The notes: a model not told the origin generated them from the sequence alone. A stretch of DNA of 64,000 nucleotides from Grimontia sedimenti (GCF_011045095.1 NZ_JAALDL010000018.1:18046-82045), one strand, 5' to 3'. Counted from the stretch's first letter, positions 27,222-37,087 are shown. Numbers and translations: made by a program.

Positions 27222-28259
27222 TTAAGCCTTCACGGATTGCTGGAGTTGTTTCACTGCATCAAGCAAAGCTGGCGATGCGGAGCCGTGCAGTAAAGCTAAC
27301 ACCTGTGGACGAAGTGCTGGGATCATCACCAGATCTGCCACCATCTGCTGGAAGAAAGCCTGATCTTTTTGATCAGCAACGGCGATAAGAAAGGCGTCTA
27401 ATAGTGGTTCATTTGACAGTGCTTGCCAACAGCGCCCTGCAATCGCAATCAACATTTCACGGTGACGGAGCGCTTCAGTTGCCAGCATACGTTCAATGAC
27501 ACCGTGCACAACGTCCGGTTTCGCGCCGGCCAATGCCCGAACATGAGCAGTGAGAAGGAACAGGTCGGTTTCGTCACCAGAGAGCATGGCCTGAATGTCT
27601 TCTTCAAGACGCGCAGCCAGTGAGTCCGGAATATCGCAATGCTCGAGACAGCCTAGTAGCGCATATTTGGGTGGCTGCGGCATGTTAGAGAGGGCTTTCC
27701 GCAAACGGGTAAGGTTGTTGTGCTTGTCCATTCGCGCACACAGATCGGCAATTCCCTGAAGCCCTACTCCTTGCCACTCTTCCCAGCCAAGCTCACCTGA
27801 AGCGTAATGTTGCGCATGGTCATAATACTGGCTGGCAGGCTGGTTCAGCTTTGCGGTTAGGAATGCATGGAAAATGGCTTTCTTATCATCCTGCGGATTG
27901 AAGGTGTAAGGGTTTGCAGCAAGCTTTTCCTGTTCTTCTTCCGTCGGGGTTTTATCCAGTGTTGCGCCCATGGCTTGCGCCACATATTGGATGAAATCGC
28001 CAAGTGCAGCCTGATTGAGAAGGCCACGTTCATCCAAAGGCATCTTTAAAAACCAGATCCATGGGGCTTGATTCGGTTGCCAGAATGCAATGCCGATTTG
28101 CGCATGTTGCTGCGCAGGAAAAGGATAGGGCATGCGGTTTTCTTCAATCGCTACAAAGTCTTTGTTACTGATTGGCGTGACACGTCGGCTGAGATCGAAT
28201 ACCAGAAATTCGCAGTTTGCCTGACTCAATATGGCGTTAAGAGAGAGCGTATTTTCCAT
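27222..28259 (-). CDS. DUF3549 family protein
   Basis: This is a 345-residue soluble protein of the gammaproteobacterial DUF3549 family. The N-terminal domain (about 1-150) contains LSQANCEFLVFDLSRRV and PWIWFLKMPLDERGLL. The C-terminal half is a helical HEAT-like repeat of Leu/Ala-rich helices (about 170-340). No signal or membrane segment. It heads a two-gene unit with the DUF3301 gene and is divergent from yqcC over 229 bases. The function is unknown. Helical repeats suggest protein-protein interaction, which is inference. Confidence 0.85.
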   Translation of the reverse strand: MENTLSLNAILSQANCEFLVFDLSRRVTPISNKDFVAIEENRMPYPFPAQQHAQIGIAFWQPNQAPWIWFLKMPLDERGLLNQAALGDFIQYVAQAMGATLDKTPTEEEQEKLAANPYTFNPQDDKKAIFHAFLTAKLNQPASQYYDHAQHYASGELGWEEWQGVGLQGIADLCARMDKHNNLTRLRKALSNMPQPPKYALLGCLEHCDIPDSLAARLEEDIQAMLSGDETDLFLLTAHVRALAGAKPDVVHGVIERMLATEALRHREMLIAIAGRCWQALSNEPLLDAFLIAVADQKDQAFFQQMVADLVMIPALRPQVLALLHGSASPALLDAVKQLQQSVKA

Positions 28260-28488
28260 GATGACTTCTAATTCGTGTTGCCTTCATTGGCGGAGAGTGA
28301 AACAGCGGTGAGTGTACCATTCTCGCGCCTTTTGACGGCGAAGGATTCGTAACAGCGCTTTTCACTGAATGCTGCTGAACGATGAGAGTGTGGATTTCAG
28401 ATCGCTCGGCATTGATTAGTGATATGCTTGCGCCAGTTTGATATTTCAACCCATTGGACGCAAAAGCGGTTAAAAGAGAGCAATTTCT

Positions 28489-28809
28489 ATGAGCAAACAC
28501 GAAAAAGTCGGTACCTTGCTGTTGGCACTCAAAGACACGCTAGAAGTGCATGGTCACTGGCAAAGTGAGCCACCCTCGAGCGAAGCACTTTCAAGCGTTG
28601 AACCCTTTGCGGTTGATACGCTGAGTTGTGCCGAATGGCTGCAATGGATTTTTATCCCGAAAATGGCGTTCCTGTTGCAACACGGCCAACCTTTGCCAGA
28701 GTCATTTTCTATTGCTCCTTATGTGGAAGAAGCCATGCGTGGTCAGGAAGGGCATGCAGACATTACCCGTGTTTCGATGGACATTGATGCTCTGTTTACA
28801 CCGCAATAA
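28489..28809 (+). CDS. yqcC: YqcC family protein
   Basis: This is a 106-residue conserved protein of unknown function. It is recognised by WLQWIFIPKM near residue 45, the LPESFSIAPYVEEAM segment and the adjacent truC. E. coli also has yqcC-truC next to csrB. A structure of an enterobacterial relative shows a small helical bundle. No signal or membrane segment. AAGAGAG lies upstream of ATG 28489. It precedes truC by 11 bases and is likely co-transcribed. Confidence 0.9.
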   Translation: MSKHEKVGTLLLALKDTLEVHGHWQSEPPSSEALSSVEPFAVDTLSCAEWLQWIFIPKMAFLLQHGQPLPESFSIAPYVEEAMRGQEGHADITRVSMDIDALFTPQ

Positions 28810-28820
28810 CTGCTTTTAAG

Positions 28821-29552
28821 ATGCAAACTGAACTCGAAATAATTTATCGCGATGAGTGGCTGATCGCCGTTAACAAGCCTTCAGGTATGTTGGTGCACCG
28901 CTCTTGGCTCGACAAAGGCGAAACCCGCTTTGTCATGCAAACGTTGCGAGACCAGATTGGTCAGCATGTTTTTCCACTTCATCGGTTGGACCGCCCAACC
29001 TCCGGTGTTTTGCTTTTTGCACTTTCGTCCGAAATGGCTTCACAAATGATGCCAAAGTTCGCCGGGCGCGACATTCACAAAACCTATCATGCGGTTGTTC
29101 GTGGCTGGATTAAAGAAGGTGCAACGCTTGATTATCCACTCAAAGAAGAACTGGATAAGGTGGCTGATAAATTCGCGACGGCTGAGCCAGAAGCCAAAGA
29201 GGCGGTCACTGAATACCGACCGGTTGCGCATGCGGAGTTACCAATCCCTATGGGACGCTACCAAAGTTGCCGTTACACGCTGGTGGAAATGAAACCGCAT
29301 ACTGGCCGCAAGCACCAGCTCCGCCGTCACATGCACCATCTGAGTCACCATATCGTGGGTGATGTGAATCATGGCGACGGGCGACACAATCGCCTGTTCC
29401 GTCAGGAATTTGAATGCCATCAACTGCTGCTTCATGCGTCGCGCACGGAATTTCAGCATCCGGTAACAGGTGAAAACTTGGTGATTGAAGCCAAGGTTGA
29501 TGAAGTTTGGCGACGAGTGTTGGAAGGTTTGGGGTGGGGGACTGCTCTCTGA
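28821..29552 (+). CDS. truC: tRNA pseudouridine(65) synthase
   Basis: TruC isomerises U65 of some tRNAs, including tRNA-Ile and tRNA-Asp. It is an RluA-type pseudouridine synthase. The catalytic Asp lies in PLHRLDRPTSGVLLFAL (about residues 51-67). ETRFVMQTLRDQIG and TGRKHQLRRHMHHL are further family motifs. Length 243 aa (E. coli 260). It follows yqcC by 11 bases and ends at a terminator shared with yaeH, where the synteny with E. coli breaks. Confidence 0.94.
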   Translation: MQTELEIIYRDEWLIAVNKPSGMLVHRSWLDKGETRFVMQTLRDQIGQHVFPLHRLDRPTSGVLLFALSSEMASQMMPKFAGRDIHKTYHAVVRGWIKEGATLDYPLKEELDKVADKFATAEPEAKEAVTEYRPVAHAELPIPMGRYQSCRYTLVEMKPHTGRKHQLRRHMHHLSHHIVGDVNHGDGRHNRLFRQEFECHQLLLHASRTEFQHPVTGENLVIEAKVDEVWRRVLEGLGWGTAL

Positions 29553-29560
29553 GGAAATGC

Positions 29561-29587
29561 AGGACCTAGGAACCTAGGTCCTTCTTT
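29561..29587. terminator. Terminator between truC and yaeH
   Basis: AGGACCTAGG/CCTAGGTCCT inverted repeat (29561-29582), followed by TCTTTC on the plus strand. It separates convergent truC and yaeH. Confidence 0.8.
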
Positions 29588-29965
29588 CTATAACTTTTCC
29601 AGATCGGCTTCGATCTCGGCGATCTTGCTGGCAACCACTTTTTCTAAGTGACGTAGGTCGCGAAGGATTTTCTTCTTGGTATCCTGCTCGCTTTTCTCGT
29701 GGCGCACGATCTTATCCAACTCGTCCACGACCAGCGACAAACTGCGGTTGATCTCCGTGACTTCACGGAAGCGGCCGCTGCCACTGTCAACCACCACATT
29801 CTTTCTCTGCCGTGGATATTTGAATTTGACGCTCTTGGCAAACAACTCGCCTTTGGCTTTGTGAAAGTAGATTTTCAGCGTGTCTGAATTGGCTTCTTGA
29901 CGCAGGGTGTAACGTTCGATGTTCTCTGGATGTTCGATACCGATGTTTTTCAGATTCTGATACAT
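29588..29965 (-). CDS. yaeH: UPF0325/DUF3461 protein YaeH
   Basis: This is a 125-residue soluble protein of unknown function. It matches YaeH through [49 protein letters not shown] and the C-terminal [20 protein letters not shown] (a helical coil). The length is normal (E. coli 128). It lies downstream of glnD with 166 bases between; E. coli has dapD in this gap. It may be an accessory of the glnD transcript. Nothing in the sequence indicates a reaction. Confidence 0.9.
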   Translation of the reverse strand: MYQNLKNIGIEHPENIERYTLRQEANSDTLKIYFHKAKGELFAKSVKFKYPRQRKNVVVDSGSGRFREVTEINRSLSLVVDELDKIVRHEKSEQDTKKKILRDLRHLEKVVASKIAEIEADLEKL

Positions 29966-30131
29966 GTTTTACCCCTTCTCTCGTCAGAACAGACTACGGT
30001 TCAATCACTTATTGTTCACTTTAGCAGCATCCTTTCTCCAGCCCCAACCATTGTTATGATCAATGTCTGAGACTTGTGGTCGAGATCGCCCAATATGCTG
30101 ACTGAGCGAAATTTTCCAGTTTTATTCACCA

Positions 30132-32753
30132 CTAATTTGCGTCATTTAAGGCATCAAATAGTGCTTCTTTCAGCGTTTTCTGAACTTCGTCAGATAGCGC
30201 CTGACGTTCACCATCAGTCACAATGAAAAAGTCTTCGGCACGCTCACCAATGGTAGTGATTTTTGCCGCTTGCAGAGATACGCCTTCGCGGGCGAATACC
30301 GCTCCCACCCGTGCCAAGAGACCCGGTGTGTCCAGCGCGACCAGTTCAAGGAGTGTTCGACGTCCTGTGCGAGTTGGCAGGAAAGAGACCTGCGTTTTCA
30401 CGTTAAAGGCCATCAACTTACGGGACGCACGTTTGACCGGAATGGTGATTGGTCCATCCTGAGTGAGCGCTAATGTGACACCCTCGCGGATTTTTTCGTG
30501 CCGGTCGGGTTGAATCGCTTCGTTATGTGAGTCCAACACCATAAAAGTGTCCAGTGCGAAACCATCTTTACTGGTCATGATTTGTGCGTCGTGGACGCTG
30601 AGATTTTTCTTATCAAGCGCGGCGACCACACGGGCAAACAGGCTTGGTCTGTCCTGACTGTAAACGAAAATCTCGGTGCCACCACGGGTGGCATTCTTGC
30701 TGACCAGTACCAAAGGCTCATCACCTTCGTGGCTCAGAATGTGCTCACTGTGCCAGGCGATTTGCTTGTGGGTGTGACGCAGGAAGTAATCCGCTTTAAA
30801 GCGCTGCCAAAGCAGCTCAATTTCCCGCGGTGTGTGACCGTGTTTACGCAGCAGGGCTGATGCCAAATGTTGGTTATGGCGGATACGTTCACGAATATCT
30901 GGCGGGTTTTCTAACCCGCGGCGCAGTGCTTTCTGGGTGGAGTAGTAAAGCTCTGCCAGAAGGGTTCGTTTCCAGCTGTTCCAAAGCTCTGGATTGGTGG
31001 CGTTGATATCGGCCACGGTGAGGCAAATCAGGTAGTCGAGACGTTCTTCATCACGCACTTTCTGCGCAAATTCAGTAATGACTTCAGGATCATAAATATC
31101 GCGGCGCTGAGCGGTGACAGACATCAGGAGGTGATTGCCGACCAGCCAGCTGACAAGGTTCGCCTCAGGGCGAGAAAAACCGTGATCGATACAGAAGCTA
31201 TAGGCCTCTTCTGCGCCAATTTCTGAGTGATCGCCACCGCGGCCTTTACCGATGTCGTGGAAAATCGCTGCCAGTAAGAGAAGCTCCGGTTTCGCCAAGC
31301 GAGGGTAAACATCACAACAGATTGGGTGCTTGTCGCGGTTTTCTTCGTAGCTATAGCCATTAATGTGTTTGAGCAGGCGGATAGTGTGCTCGTCCACGGT
31401 ATAGGCGTGGAAAAGGTCAAACTGCATCTGGCCGACTATTTGGCTCCATTGCGGCAGGTAGGCTGACAACACGCCGTGCTTATGCATCAAAGGGAAAGCT
31501 TTGTGCAGCGCATTTGGATGGCGGGTCAGGGCAATAAATTTCTCTTTTGCCTCTGGTACATCACACAGGAAACGATTCAGGCGTCGGCGTGCAGTGCGGA
31601 GCTGTCTGAGCGTTGGTGCCGAAATGGATTCAATCGACTTGTCGTTAGCGATGTGCAGGAACATGTCGATGATGGTGTCGGGACGTGCCTGGAACAGTGC
31701 AGGCTTGCGCGCTTCAATCTGGCGTCCATGACGCTGGAAATCATCGCTCAGCACTTCAATGGTTTTGCTGTCAGGCTCGTTTTCAATCGCCTGTGCAAAT
31801 AGGCGGATCAACATTTTGTTGAGCTCAGAAACTCTTCCCAGTGTGCGGTAGAAGTCTTTCATCATGAGCTCTATGCCACGGTTTCCTTCACCTTGGTAAC
31901 CGAGAGTTTCAGCAACAGAAGGCTGATGGGCGAAGGTGAGGCGGTTGTCATAACGACGGAGTTCAAGGTGCAGGGCAAAACGGATGCGCCACAGCATCGT
32001 CTGGCATTCATCTAACTCGCGGAATTCAGCGTCAGTCAGAAAGCCGTATTTGCTCATTTCTCGCAGGCTGGTGGCACCAAAATGACGGCGGGCAATCCAA
32101 CTCAGGGTATGGATATCACGAAGACCGCCCGGACTGGATTTGATGTCTGGTTCCAGATTGTAGGCCGTGTCATGGTATCGGGCATGACGCTCTTTTTGCT
32201 CTTTAACTTTGGCTTTGAAGAATCTTTCGCTGGGCCAGAACTGCTCAGAGTGAATGCGGTTTTTCAATTCATGGAAGATTCGTTCACTGCCACAAAGCAA
32301 TCGGGATTCCTGTAAATTGGTGGCGACGGTCAAATCGTCGAGGCCGACATCCATACACTCAGCGAGGGTGCGTACGGAATGGCCGACTTCCAGTTTTAAA
32401 TCCCACAACAGTGTTACGAACTCACTGAGACGGGTTTGGTAGTTTTTATCTACGCCGTTTTCAGAGAGGATCAAAAGGTCGATATCAGAAAGAGGGTGAA
32501 GCTCTCTGCGTCCGTAACCGCCTACGGCAATCAGCGAAAGGTTGGGATGATGATGAAATTCGAAATGTTGCCACAGCCTTTCCAGCAAGGCGTCAATGTA
32601 ATCTGAACGCTGGTAAACCAAATCCGTAACGGACTTGCGTTCAAGAAAAGCGGCTTTCTGTTGTTCACCAAACAGTGACAGCTGATTTTTAAGCTCAGTA
32701 AGATTCAGCTGCTCAGCGGTCAGTTCATTGGGCGAGAGCAAAACGTCGTTCAT
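30132..32753 (-). CDS. glnD: Bifunctional uridylyltransferase/uridylyl-removing enzyme
   Basis: GlnD senses glutamine and uridylylates or deuridylylates PII proteins. The nucleotidyltransferase motif GGYGRRELHPLSDIDLL is near residue 85. The HD hydrolase domain has FHDIGKGRGGDHSEIG near residue 505. Two ACT domains at the C-terminus carry DRPSLFARVVAALDKKN and DTPGLLARVGAVFAREG. The start ATG 32753 follows AAGGA by 5 bases; the in-frame start at 32783 is not supported. Length 873 aa (E. coli 890). It is downstream of map with 52 bases between, as in E. coli. Confidence 0.96.
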   Translation of the reverse strand: MNDVLLSPNELTAEQLNLTELKNQLSLFGEQQKAAFLERKSVTDLVYQRSDYIDALLERLWQHFEFHHHPNLSLIAVGGYGRRELHPLSDIDLLILSENGVDKNYQTRLSEFVTLLWDLKLEVGHSVRTLAECMDVGLDDLTVATNLQESRLLCGSERIFHELKNRIHSEQFWPSERFFKAKVKEQKERHARYHDTAYNLEPDIKSSPGGLRDIHTLSWIARRHFGATSLREMSKYGFLTDAEFRELDECQTMLWRIRFALHLELRRYDNRLTFAHQPSVAETLGYQGEGNRGIELMMKDFYRTLGRVSELNKMLIRLFAQAIENEPDSKTIEVLSDDFQRHGRQIEARKPALFQARPDTIIDMFLHIANDKSIESISAPTLRQLRTARRRLNRFLCDVPEAKEKFIALTRHPNALHKAFPLMHKHGVLSAYLPQWSQIVGQMQFDLFHAYTVDEHTIRLLKHINGYSYEENRDKHPICCDVYPRLAKPELLLLAAIFHDIGKGRGGDHSEIGAEEAYSFCIDHGFSRPEANLVSWLVGNHLLMSVTAQRRDIYDPEVITEFAQKVRDEERLDYLICLTVADINATNPELWNSWKRTLLAELYYSTQKALRRGLENPPDIRERIRHNQHLASALLRKHGHTPREIELLWQRFKADYFLRHTHKQIAWHSEHILSHEGDEPLVLVSKNATRGGTEIFVYSQDRPSLFARVVAALDKKNLSVHDAQIMTSKDGFALDTFMVLDSHNEAIQPDRHEKIREGVTLALTQDGPITIPVKRASRKLMAFNVKTQVSFLPTRTGRRTLLELVALDTPGLLARVGAVFAREGVSLQAAKITTIGERAEDFFIVTDGERQALSDEVQKTLKEALFDALNDAN

Positions 32754-32805
32754 TGTCATCCTTGATAAAAAAAGTCGGCGCATTGGCCGACTTCTGTTTT
32801 ATGAA

Positions 32806-33603
32806 TTATGCGTTGTTCAAAATGCGAGGCAGTTTTTCCTCACTGCGCAGAGTCAGGATTTCACAACCGGTATCCGTGACCAGAATCGTGTGTTCCCATT
32901 GCGCGGATTTCTTGCCATCAACGGTATATACCGTCCAGCCATCATCGTCATCCAGCAGTGTGCCGAATTTACCCGCATTGATCATAGGCTCAATGGTAAA
33001 GCACATACCCGCTTTAATGACGGTGCGGTCACTGTTCTTGTAGTGCACCACTTGCGGCTCTTCATGGAACTCTGCACCAATGCCGTGACCGCAGTAATCT
33101 TTCACGATTGAGTAACGCTTTGGACGGTTTTTGATGAACTTTTGGATTTCCGTACCGATGTCACCAATGCGCGCGCCAGGCTTCACTTTTCTCAGGGCTT
33201 GGTAAAGGCTTTCCTGTGCAACGTGACACAGTGCTTTGTCTTCCGCAGACACCTCACCCACTAAAAACATTTTTGACGTGTCGCCGTGGTAGCCATCTTT
33301 AATCACTGTGATGTCGATGTTGATGACATCACCATCTTTCAATACGTCAGTTTTGCTCGGAATACCGTGACATACAACGTGGTTGATTGAGGTACAAATA
33401 GACTTTGGAAAGCCATGGTAGTTGAGCGGTGCTGGGATAGCTTGCTGTGTCTCTGTGATGTATTTGTGGCAAATATCATCCAGCTCTTCAGTCGTCACGC
33501 CCGCTTTTACATGCGGTTCGATCATCTCAAGCACTTCTGCCGCAAGGCGACCGGCCTCACGCATTTTTTCGATTTCTTCAGCCGATTTAATAGTGGCGCT
33601 CAT
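32806..33603 (-). CDS. map: Methionine aminopeptidase type I
   Basis: Map removes the initiator methionine from nascent proteins with small second residues. The dinuclear metal site is seen as DITVIKDGYHGDTS (two Asp), HGIGAEFHEEP (His), TIEPM (Glu) and the C-terminal WEHTILVT (Glu). Length 265 aa (E. coli 264). The gene is divergent from rpsB with a regulatory interval of 322 bases, and is the first of a map-glnD unit. Like rpsB it is essential in E. coli. Confidence 0.97.
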   Translation of the reverse strand: MSATIKSAEEIEKMREAGRLAAEVLEMIEPHVKAGVTTEELDDICHKYITETQQAIPAPLNYHGFPKSICTSINHVVCHGIPSKTDVLKDGDVINIDITVIKDGYHGDTSKMFLVGEVSAEDKALCHVAQESLYQALRKVKPGARIGDIGTEIQKFIKNRPKRYSIVKDYCGHGIGAEFHEEPQVVHYKNSDRTVIKAGMCFTIEPMINAGKFGTLLDDDDGWTVYTVDGKKSAQWEHTILVTDTGCEILTLRSEEKLPRILNNA

Positions 33604-33739
33604 TGCTTTCTCTCAGTTGGCTCCCTTAACTGAAACAGCAAGGGAGGAATTGACTGCTATTACTACATATTATCAATCGCATCGCCATGTGGGAACCTTA
33701 CCCGGCGACTCACTGACTTTTTTATGCTGGATTCTAAGG

Positions 33740-33764
33740 CGCTTTTTATGGTATAAAGCGCGCC
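33740..33764 (+). promoter_or_regulatory. rpsB promoter with extended -10 and GC-rich discriminator
   Basis: An extended -10 TGGTATAAA (33749-33757) is followed directly by GCGCGCC, the G/C-rich discriminator of stringently controlled ribosomal promoters. A -35 element is not obvious. The predicted start is near 33764, about 160 bases before rpsB. Confidence 0.75.
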
Positions 33765-33925
33765 GAAATACGCCTTAATGGTTAATCGGGTCTTCCGGTT
33801 CTGTTTAGGTGGTTTCGACAAACACTTATTTTTTAACACACACACATATCGGCACATGCTCCGGGGTGCCCTTTGAGGGTCGGATGTATGGGATATGTGG
33901 AGGCCTAACCCCAAGAGGAATTAAA
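33764..33925 (+). ncRNA. rpsB 5' leader (t44 / S2 autoregulatory element)
   Basis: The untranslated leader of about 160 nt has the arrangement of the S2 leader of gammaproteobacteria (Rfam t44): a G/C stem GGGGTGCCC, the segment TTTGAGGGTCGGATG and a final GGAGGCCTAACCCC that can pair back, then the ribosome binding site AGAGGA. S2 binds this type of leader to repress rpsB-tsf. I identify it by position and by the recognisable sequence blocks, not by folding. Confidence 0.75.
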
Positions 33926-34654
33926 ATGGCTACTGTTTCAATGCGCGACATGCTGAAAGCTGGTGTTCACTTCGGTCACCAGACTCGTTACTGGAACCCT
34001 AAGATGAAGCCGTTCATCTTCGGTGCACGTAACAAGGTTCACATCATCAACCTAGAAAAAACTGTACCAATGTTCAACGACGTACTGGCTGAGCTGACCA
34101 AAGTTGGTGAGCGTAAGGGTAAAGTACTGTTCGTTGGTACTAAGCGTGCCGCTAGCGAATCTGTTAAAGCAGCAGCAGAAAGCTGTGATCAGTACTACGT
34201 GAACAACCGTTGGTTGGGCGGTATGCTGACTAACTGGAAAACTGTTCGCCAGTCAATCAAACGTCTGAAAGATCTGGAAACTCAGTCAACTGACGGTACT
34301 TTCGAGAAGCTGACTAAGAAAGAAGCTCTGATGCGCACCCGTGAAATGGAGAAACTTGAGAAGTCTCTGGGCGGTATCAAAAACATGGGCGGTCTGCCAG
34401 ACGCGCTGTTCGTCATCGACGCTGATCACGAGCACATTGCTATTAAAGAAGCAAACAACCTGGGTATCCCAGTGTACGCGGTAGTTGATACCAACTCTGA
34501 CCCAGACGGCGTTGACTTCGTTATCCCAGGTAACGACGACGCGATTCGCGCAGTTCAACTGTACCTGAACGCTGCAGCTCAGTCATACACTGAAGGCCGT
34601 AGCCAGGACATCGTAGCTCAAGCAGAAGACGAGCTGGTTGAAGTCGCTGAATAA
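33926..34654 (+). CDS. rpsB: 30S ribosomal protein S2
   Basis: S2 binds the head-body junction of the 30S subunit. The N-terminus [20 protein letters not shown] is diagnostic, with the helical hairpin domain at about 105-155. ATG 33926 follows AGAGGA by 7 bases; the frame is open 39 codons further but includes the leader. Length 242 aa (E. coli 241). Co-transcribed in part with tsf, with an attenuator between them. Confidence 0.98.
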   Translation: MATVSMRDMLKAGVHFGHQTRYWNPKMKPFIFGARNKVHIINLEKTVPMFNDVLAELTKVGERKGKVLFVGTKRAASESVKAAAESCDQYYVNNRWLGGMLTNWKTVRQSIKRLKDLETQSTDGTFEKLTKKEALMRTREMEKLEKSLGGIKNMGGLPDALFVIDADHEHIAIKEANNLGIPVYAVVDTNSDPDGVDFVIPGNDDAIRAVQLYLNAAAQSYTEGRSQDIVAQAEDELVEVAE

Positions 34655-34725
34655 GACACTTGCTCCTTGTGAGCGTTCTTAGCCATCAGACTGTCACAGA
34701 CAGCACTGTAAGCTAAGTAGGTTAG

Positions 34726-34753
34726 CAGGGGCCAACTATGGGCCCCTGATTTT
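34726..34753 (+). terminator. Attenuator between rpsB and tsf
   Basis: CAGGGGCC/GGCCCCTG stem (34726-34748) followed by ATTTTTA. It sits in the 131-base gap between the genes. In E. coli the same gap has a partial terminator that lowers tsf below rpsB, so this is probably the counterpart. Confidence 0.75.
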
Positions 34754-34785
34754 TACCCAAATAGTTTCGAATCGAGGAATGAACA

Positions 34786-35628
34786 ATGGCTGTTACCGCT
34801 GCCCTGGTAAAAGAACTGCGCGAACGCACTGGCGCAGGCATGATGGAATGTAAAAAAGCGCTGGTAGAAACTAACGGCGACATCGAGCTGGCGATTGAAA
34901 ACATGCGTAAGTCAGGCGCTGCTAAAGCTGCTAAGAAAGCAGGTAACGTAGCTGCTGAAGGCGCAATCATCATCAAAGAAGTTGATGGCGTTTCTGCTCT
35001 GGTTGAAGTTAACTGCCAGACTGACTTCGTTGCTAAAGACGGCAACTTCACTGCTTTCGCAAACGCAGTTGCTGATGAAGCAGCGGCAACTAAAGCGACT
35101 GTAGAAGAGCTGCAAGCGAAATTCGAAGATGACCGCGTAGCGTTGGTTGCTAAAATCGGTGAAAACATCTCTATCCGTCGCGTAGCTTACGTTGAAGGTT
35201 CAGCGATGGCTTCTTACCGTCACGGCGAGCGCATCGGTGTTGTTGTTGCTGGTGAAGGCGACGCAGAAACTCTGAAGCACATCGCAATGCACGTTGCTGC
35301 ATCACGTCCAGAGTACGTAACTCCTGACGACGTACCAGCTGACGTAGTTGCTAAAGAGCGCGAAGTTCAAGTAGAAATCGCGATGAACGAAGGCAAGCCT
35401 AAAGAAATCGCAGAGAAAATGGTTGAAGGCCGCATGAAGAAATTCACCGGCGAAGTTTCTCTGACTGGTCAACCTTTCATCATGGAGCCTAAGAAATCTG
35501 TAGGTGACATCCTGAAAGAGAAAGGCGCTTCTGTTTCTACTTTCATCCGCCTGGAAGTGGGTGAAGGTATTGAGAAAGCAGCTGGCATGAGCTTCGCAGA
35601 AGAAGTTGCAGCCGCTCAGAAAGGTTAA
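34786..35628 (+). CDS. tsf: Elongation factor Ts
   Basis: EF-Ts releases GDP from EF-Tu. The N-terminal UBA-like domain holds [20 protein letters not shown] (residues 7-26). The core has the conserved [10 protein letters not shown] (about residue 77), which contacts EF-Tu. Length 280 aa (E. coli 283). The gene is read from rpsB through an attenuator and ends at its own terminator (35645-35672). The coding sequence is highly biased toward favoured codons, as expected for an abundant protein. Confidence 0.98.
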   Translation: MAVTAALVKELRERTGAGMMECKKALVETNGDIELAIENMRKSGAAKAAKKAGNVAAEGAIIIKEVDGVSALVEVNCQTDFVAKDGNFTAFANAVADEAAATKATVEELQAKFEDDRVALVAKIGENISIRRVAYVEGSAMASYRHGERIGVVVAGEGDAETLKHIAMHVAASRPEYVTPDDVPADVVAKEREVQVEIAMNEGKPKEIAEKMVEGRMKKFTGEVSLTGQPFIMEPKKSVGDILKEKGASVSTFIRLEVGEGIEKAAGMSFAEEVAAAQKG

Positions 35629-35644
35629 TTCCTCTTTGAGACCC

Positions 35645-35674
35645 AAAAGACCGCAGAACCCTGCGGTCTTTTCA
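35645..35674 (+). terminator. Terminator after tsf
   Basis: AAAAGACCGCAG/CTGCGGTCTTTT hairpin (35645-35672), with the T-run included in the right arm and then CAC. It lies 16 bases after the tsf stop. Confidence 0.85.
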
Positions 35675-35714
35675 CAATCCCATCCGTAGAAGTTAGTGCC
35701 TAAAGGTAGTGAGA

Positions 35715-36443
35715 ATGACTACAAACCCAAAACCAGCTTATCAACGAATTTTGCTTAAATTGAGTGGCGAAGCGCTGCAAGGTAAAGAAGGCTTCGGTAT
35801 CGATCCGGCTGTGCTTGACCGCATGGCACAAGAAATCAAAGAACTGGTTGAACTTGGAGTACAAGTTGGCTTGGTTATCGGTGGTGGTAACCTGTTCCGT
35901 GGTGCAGGCCTTGCAGAAGCGGGTATGAACCGGGTTGTGGGCGACCACATGGGTATGTTGGCGACTGTAATGAACGGTCTGGCTATGCGTGATGCACTGC
36001 ACCGTGCCTATGTGAACGCGCGGGTGATGTCTGCTATCCCTCTGAACGGTGTGTGTGACAGCTACAACTGGGCGGAAGCTATCAGTCAACTGCGCAACGG
36101 CCGTGTGGTGATTTTCTCTGCAGGTACAGGCAACCCATTCTTCACCACAGATTCAGCAGCATGTCTGCGCGGCATTGAAATCGAATCTGACGTTGTGATT
36201 AAAGCCACCAAGGTTGATGGCGTTTACACTGACGACCCAGCGAAAAACCCGGATGCAGAACTGTACAGCCACCTGGTTTACCAGGACGTGCTGGAAAAAG
36301 AATTGAAAGTGATGGACCTTGCAGCCTTCACTCTGGCTCGCGATCACAAGATGCCGATTCGTGTTTTCAACATGAATAAGCCTGGCGCACTGCGCCGAGT
36401 TGTGATGGGTGAGCAAGAAGGCACACTAATTGATAACGGTTAA
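35715..36443 (+). CDS. pyrH: UMP kinase
   Basis: PyrH phosphorylates UMP to UDP and is a hexameric amino-acid-kinase fold enzyme activated by [12 protein letters not shown] near residue 15, [10 protein letters not shown] near 54 and [18 protein letters not shown] near 136 are diagnostic. ATG 35715 is chosen by alignment with E. coli (241 aa; here 242) and by the GGTAGTGAG upstream; GTG 35709 is another possibility. The gene lies between tsf and frr in the conserved order, after a tsf terminator, so it likely has its own promoter in the 86-base gap. Confidence 0.96.
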   Translation: MTTNPKPAYQRILLKLSGEALQGKEGFGIDPAVLDRMAQEIKELVELGVQVGLVIGGGNLFRGAGLAEAGMNRVVGDHMGMLATVMNGLAMRDALHRAYVNARVMSAIPLNGVCDSYNWAEAISQLRNGRVVIFSAGTGNPFFTTDSAACLRGIEIESDVVIKATKVDGVYTDDPAKNPDAELYSHLVYQDVLEKELKVMDLAAFTLARDHKMPIRVFNMNKPGALRRVVMGEQEGTLIDNG

Positions 36444-36500
36444 TCAATTTTAGTGGCATAATCTCCGTCGTTAGAAAAAAGAATCTTCAAGGATATTCTC

Positions 36501-37058
36501 GTGATCAATGAAATTAACGCAGATGCGAAAGAGCGCATGCAGAAAAGCGTTGAAGCGCTGAAGAACACTCTATCTAAAATCCGCACTGGTCGTGCGCATC
36601 CAGCACTGCTTGATGGCCTGTCTGTCGATTACTACGGCTCTGCAACTCCGCTGAAGCAATTGGCTTCAATCGTTGCAGAAGATGCACGTACTCTGGCTAT
36701 CACTGTATTCGATAAGTCTGTCACGCAAGCTATCGAAAAAGCGATCATGACTTCAGATCTGGGTCTGAACCCAATGTCTGCGGGTACGGTTATCCGCGTA
36801 CCATTGCCACCGTTGACCGAAGAGCGTCGTCGCGATCTGGTTAAGATTGTTCGTGGTGAAGCTGAAGGTGGCCGTGTTGCTGTTCGTAACATCCGCCGTG
36901 ACGCTAACAGCGATCTGAAAGGTTTGCTGAAAGAGAAAGAAATTTCTGAAGACGAAGAGCGTCGTGGTCAGGACGATATCCAAAAACTGACTGACGCGGC
37001 TGTTAAAGAAATTGACACAATTCTTGAAGCCAAAGAAAAAGAGTTGATGGAAGTTTAA
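36501..37058 (+). CDS. frr: Ribosome recycling factor
   Basis: Frr, with EF-G, splits the post-termination ribosome. The protein is a 185-residue three-helix bundle plus beta domain, with [21 protein letters not shown] near residue 30 and [26 protein letters not shown] near 90. It begins at GTG 36501, matching the MISDIRKDA-type start. AAGGATA precedes it. The length is identical to E. coli. It is followed by a terminator before uppS. Confidence 0.96.
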   Translation: MINEINADAKERMQKSVEALKNTLSKIRTGRAHPALLDGLSVDYYGSATPLKQLASIVAEDARTLAITVFDKSVTQAIEKAIMTSDLGLNPMSAGTVIRVPLPPLTEERRRDLVKIVRGEAEGGRVAVRNIRRDANSDLKGLLKEKEISEDEERRGQDDIQKLTDAAVKEIDTILEAKEKELMEV

Positions 37059-37087
37059 TTCCGGCTACACTCTGATTCCATTGCCGA

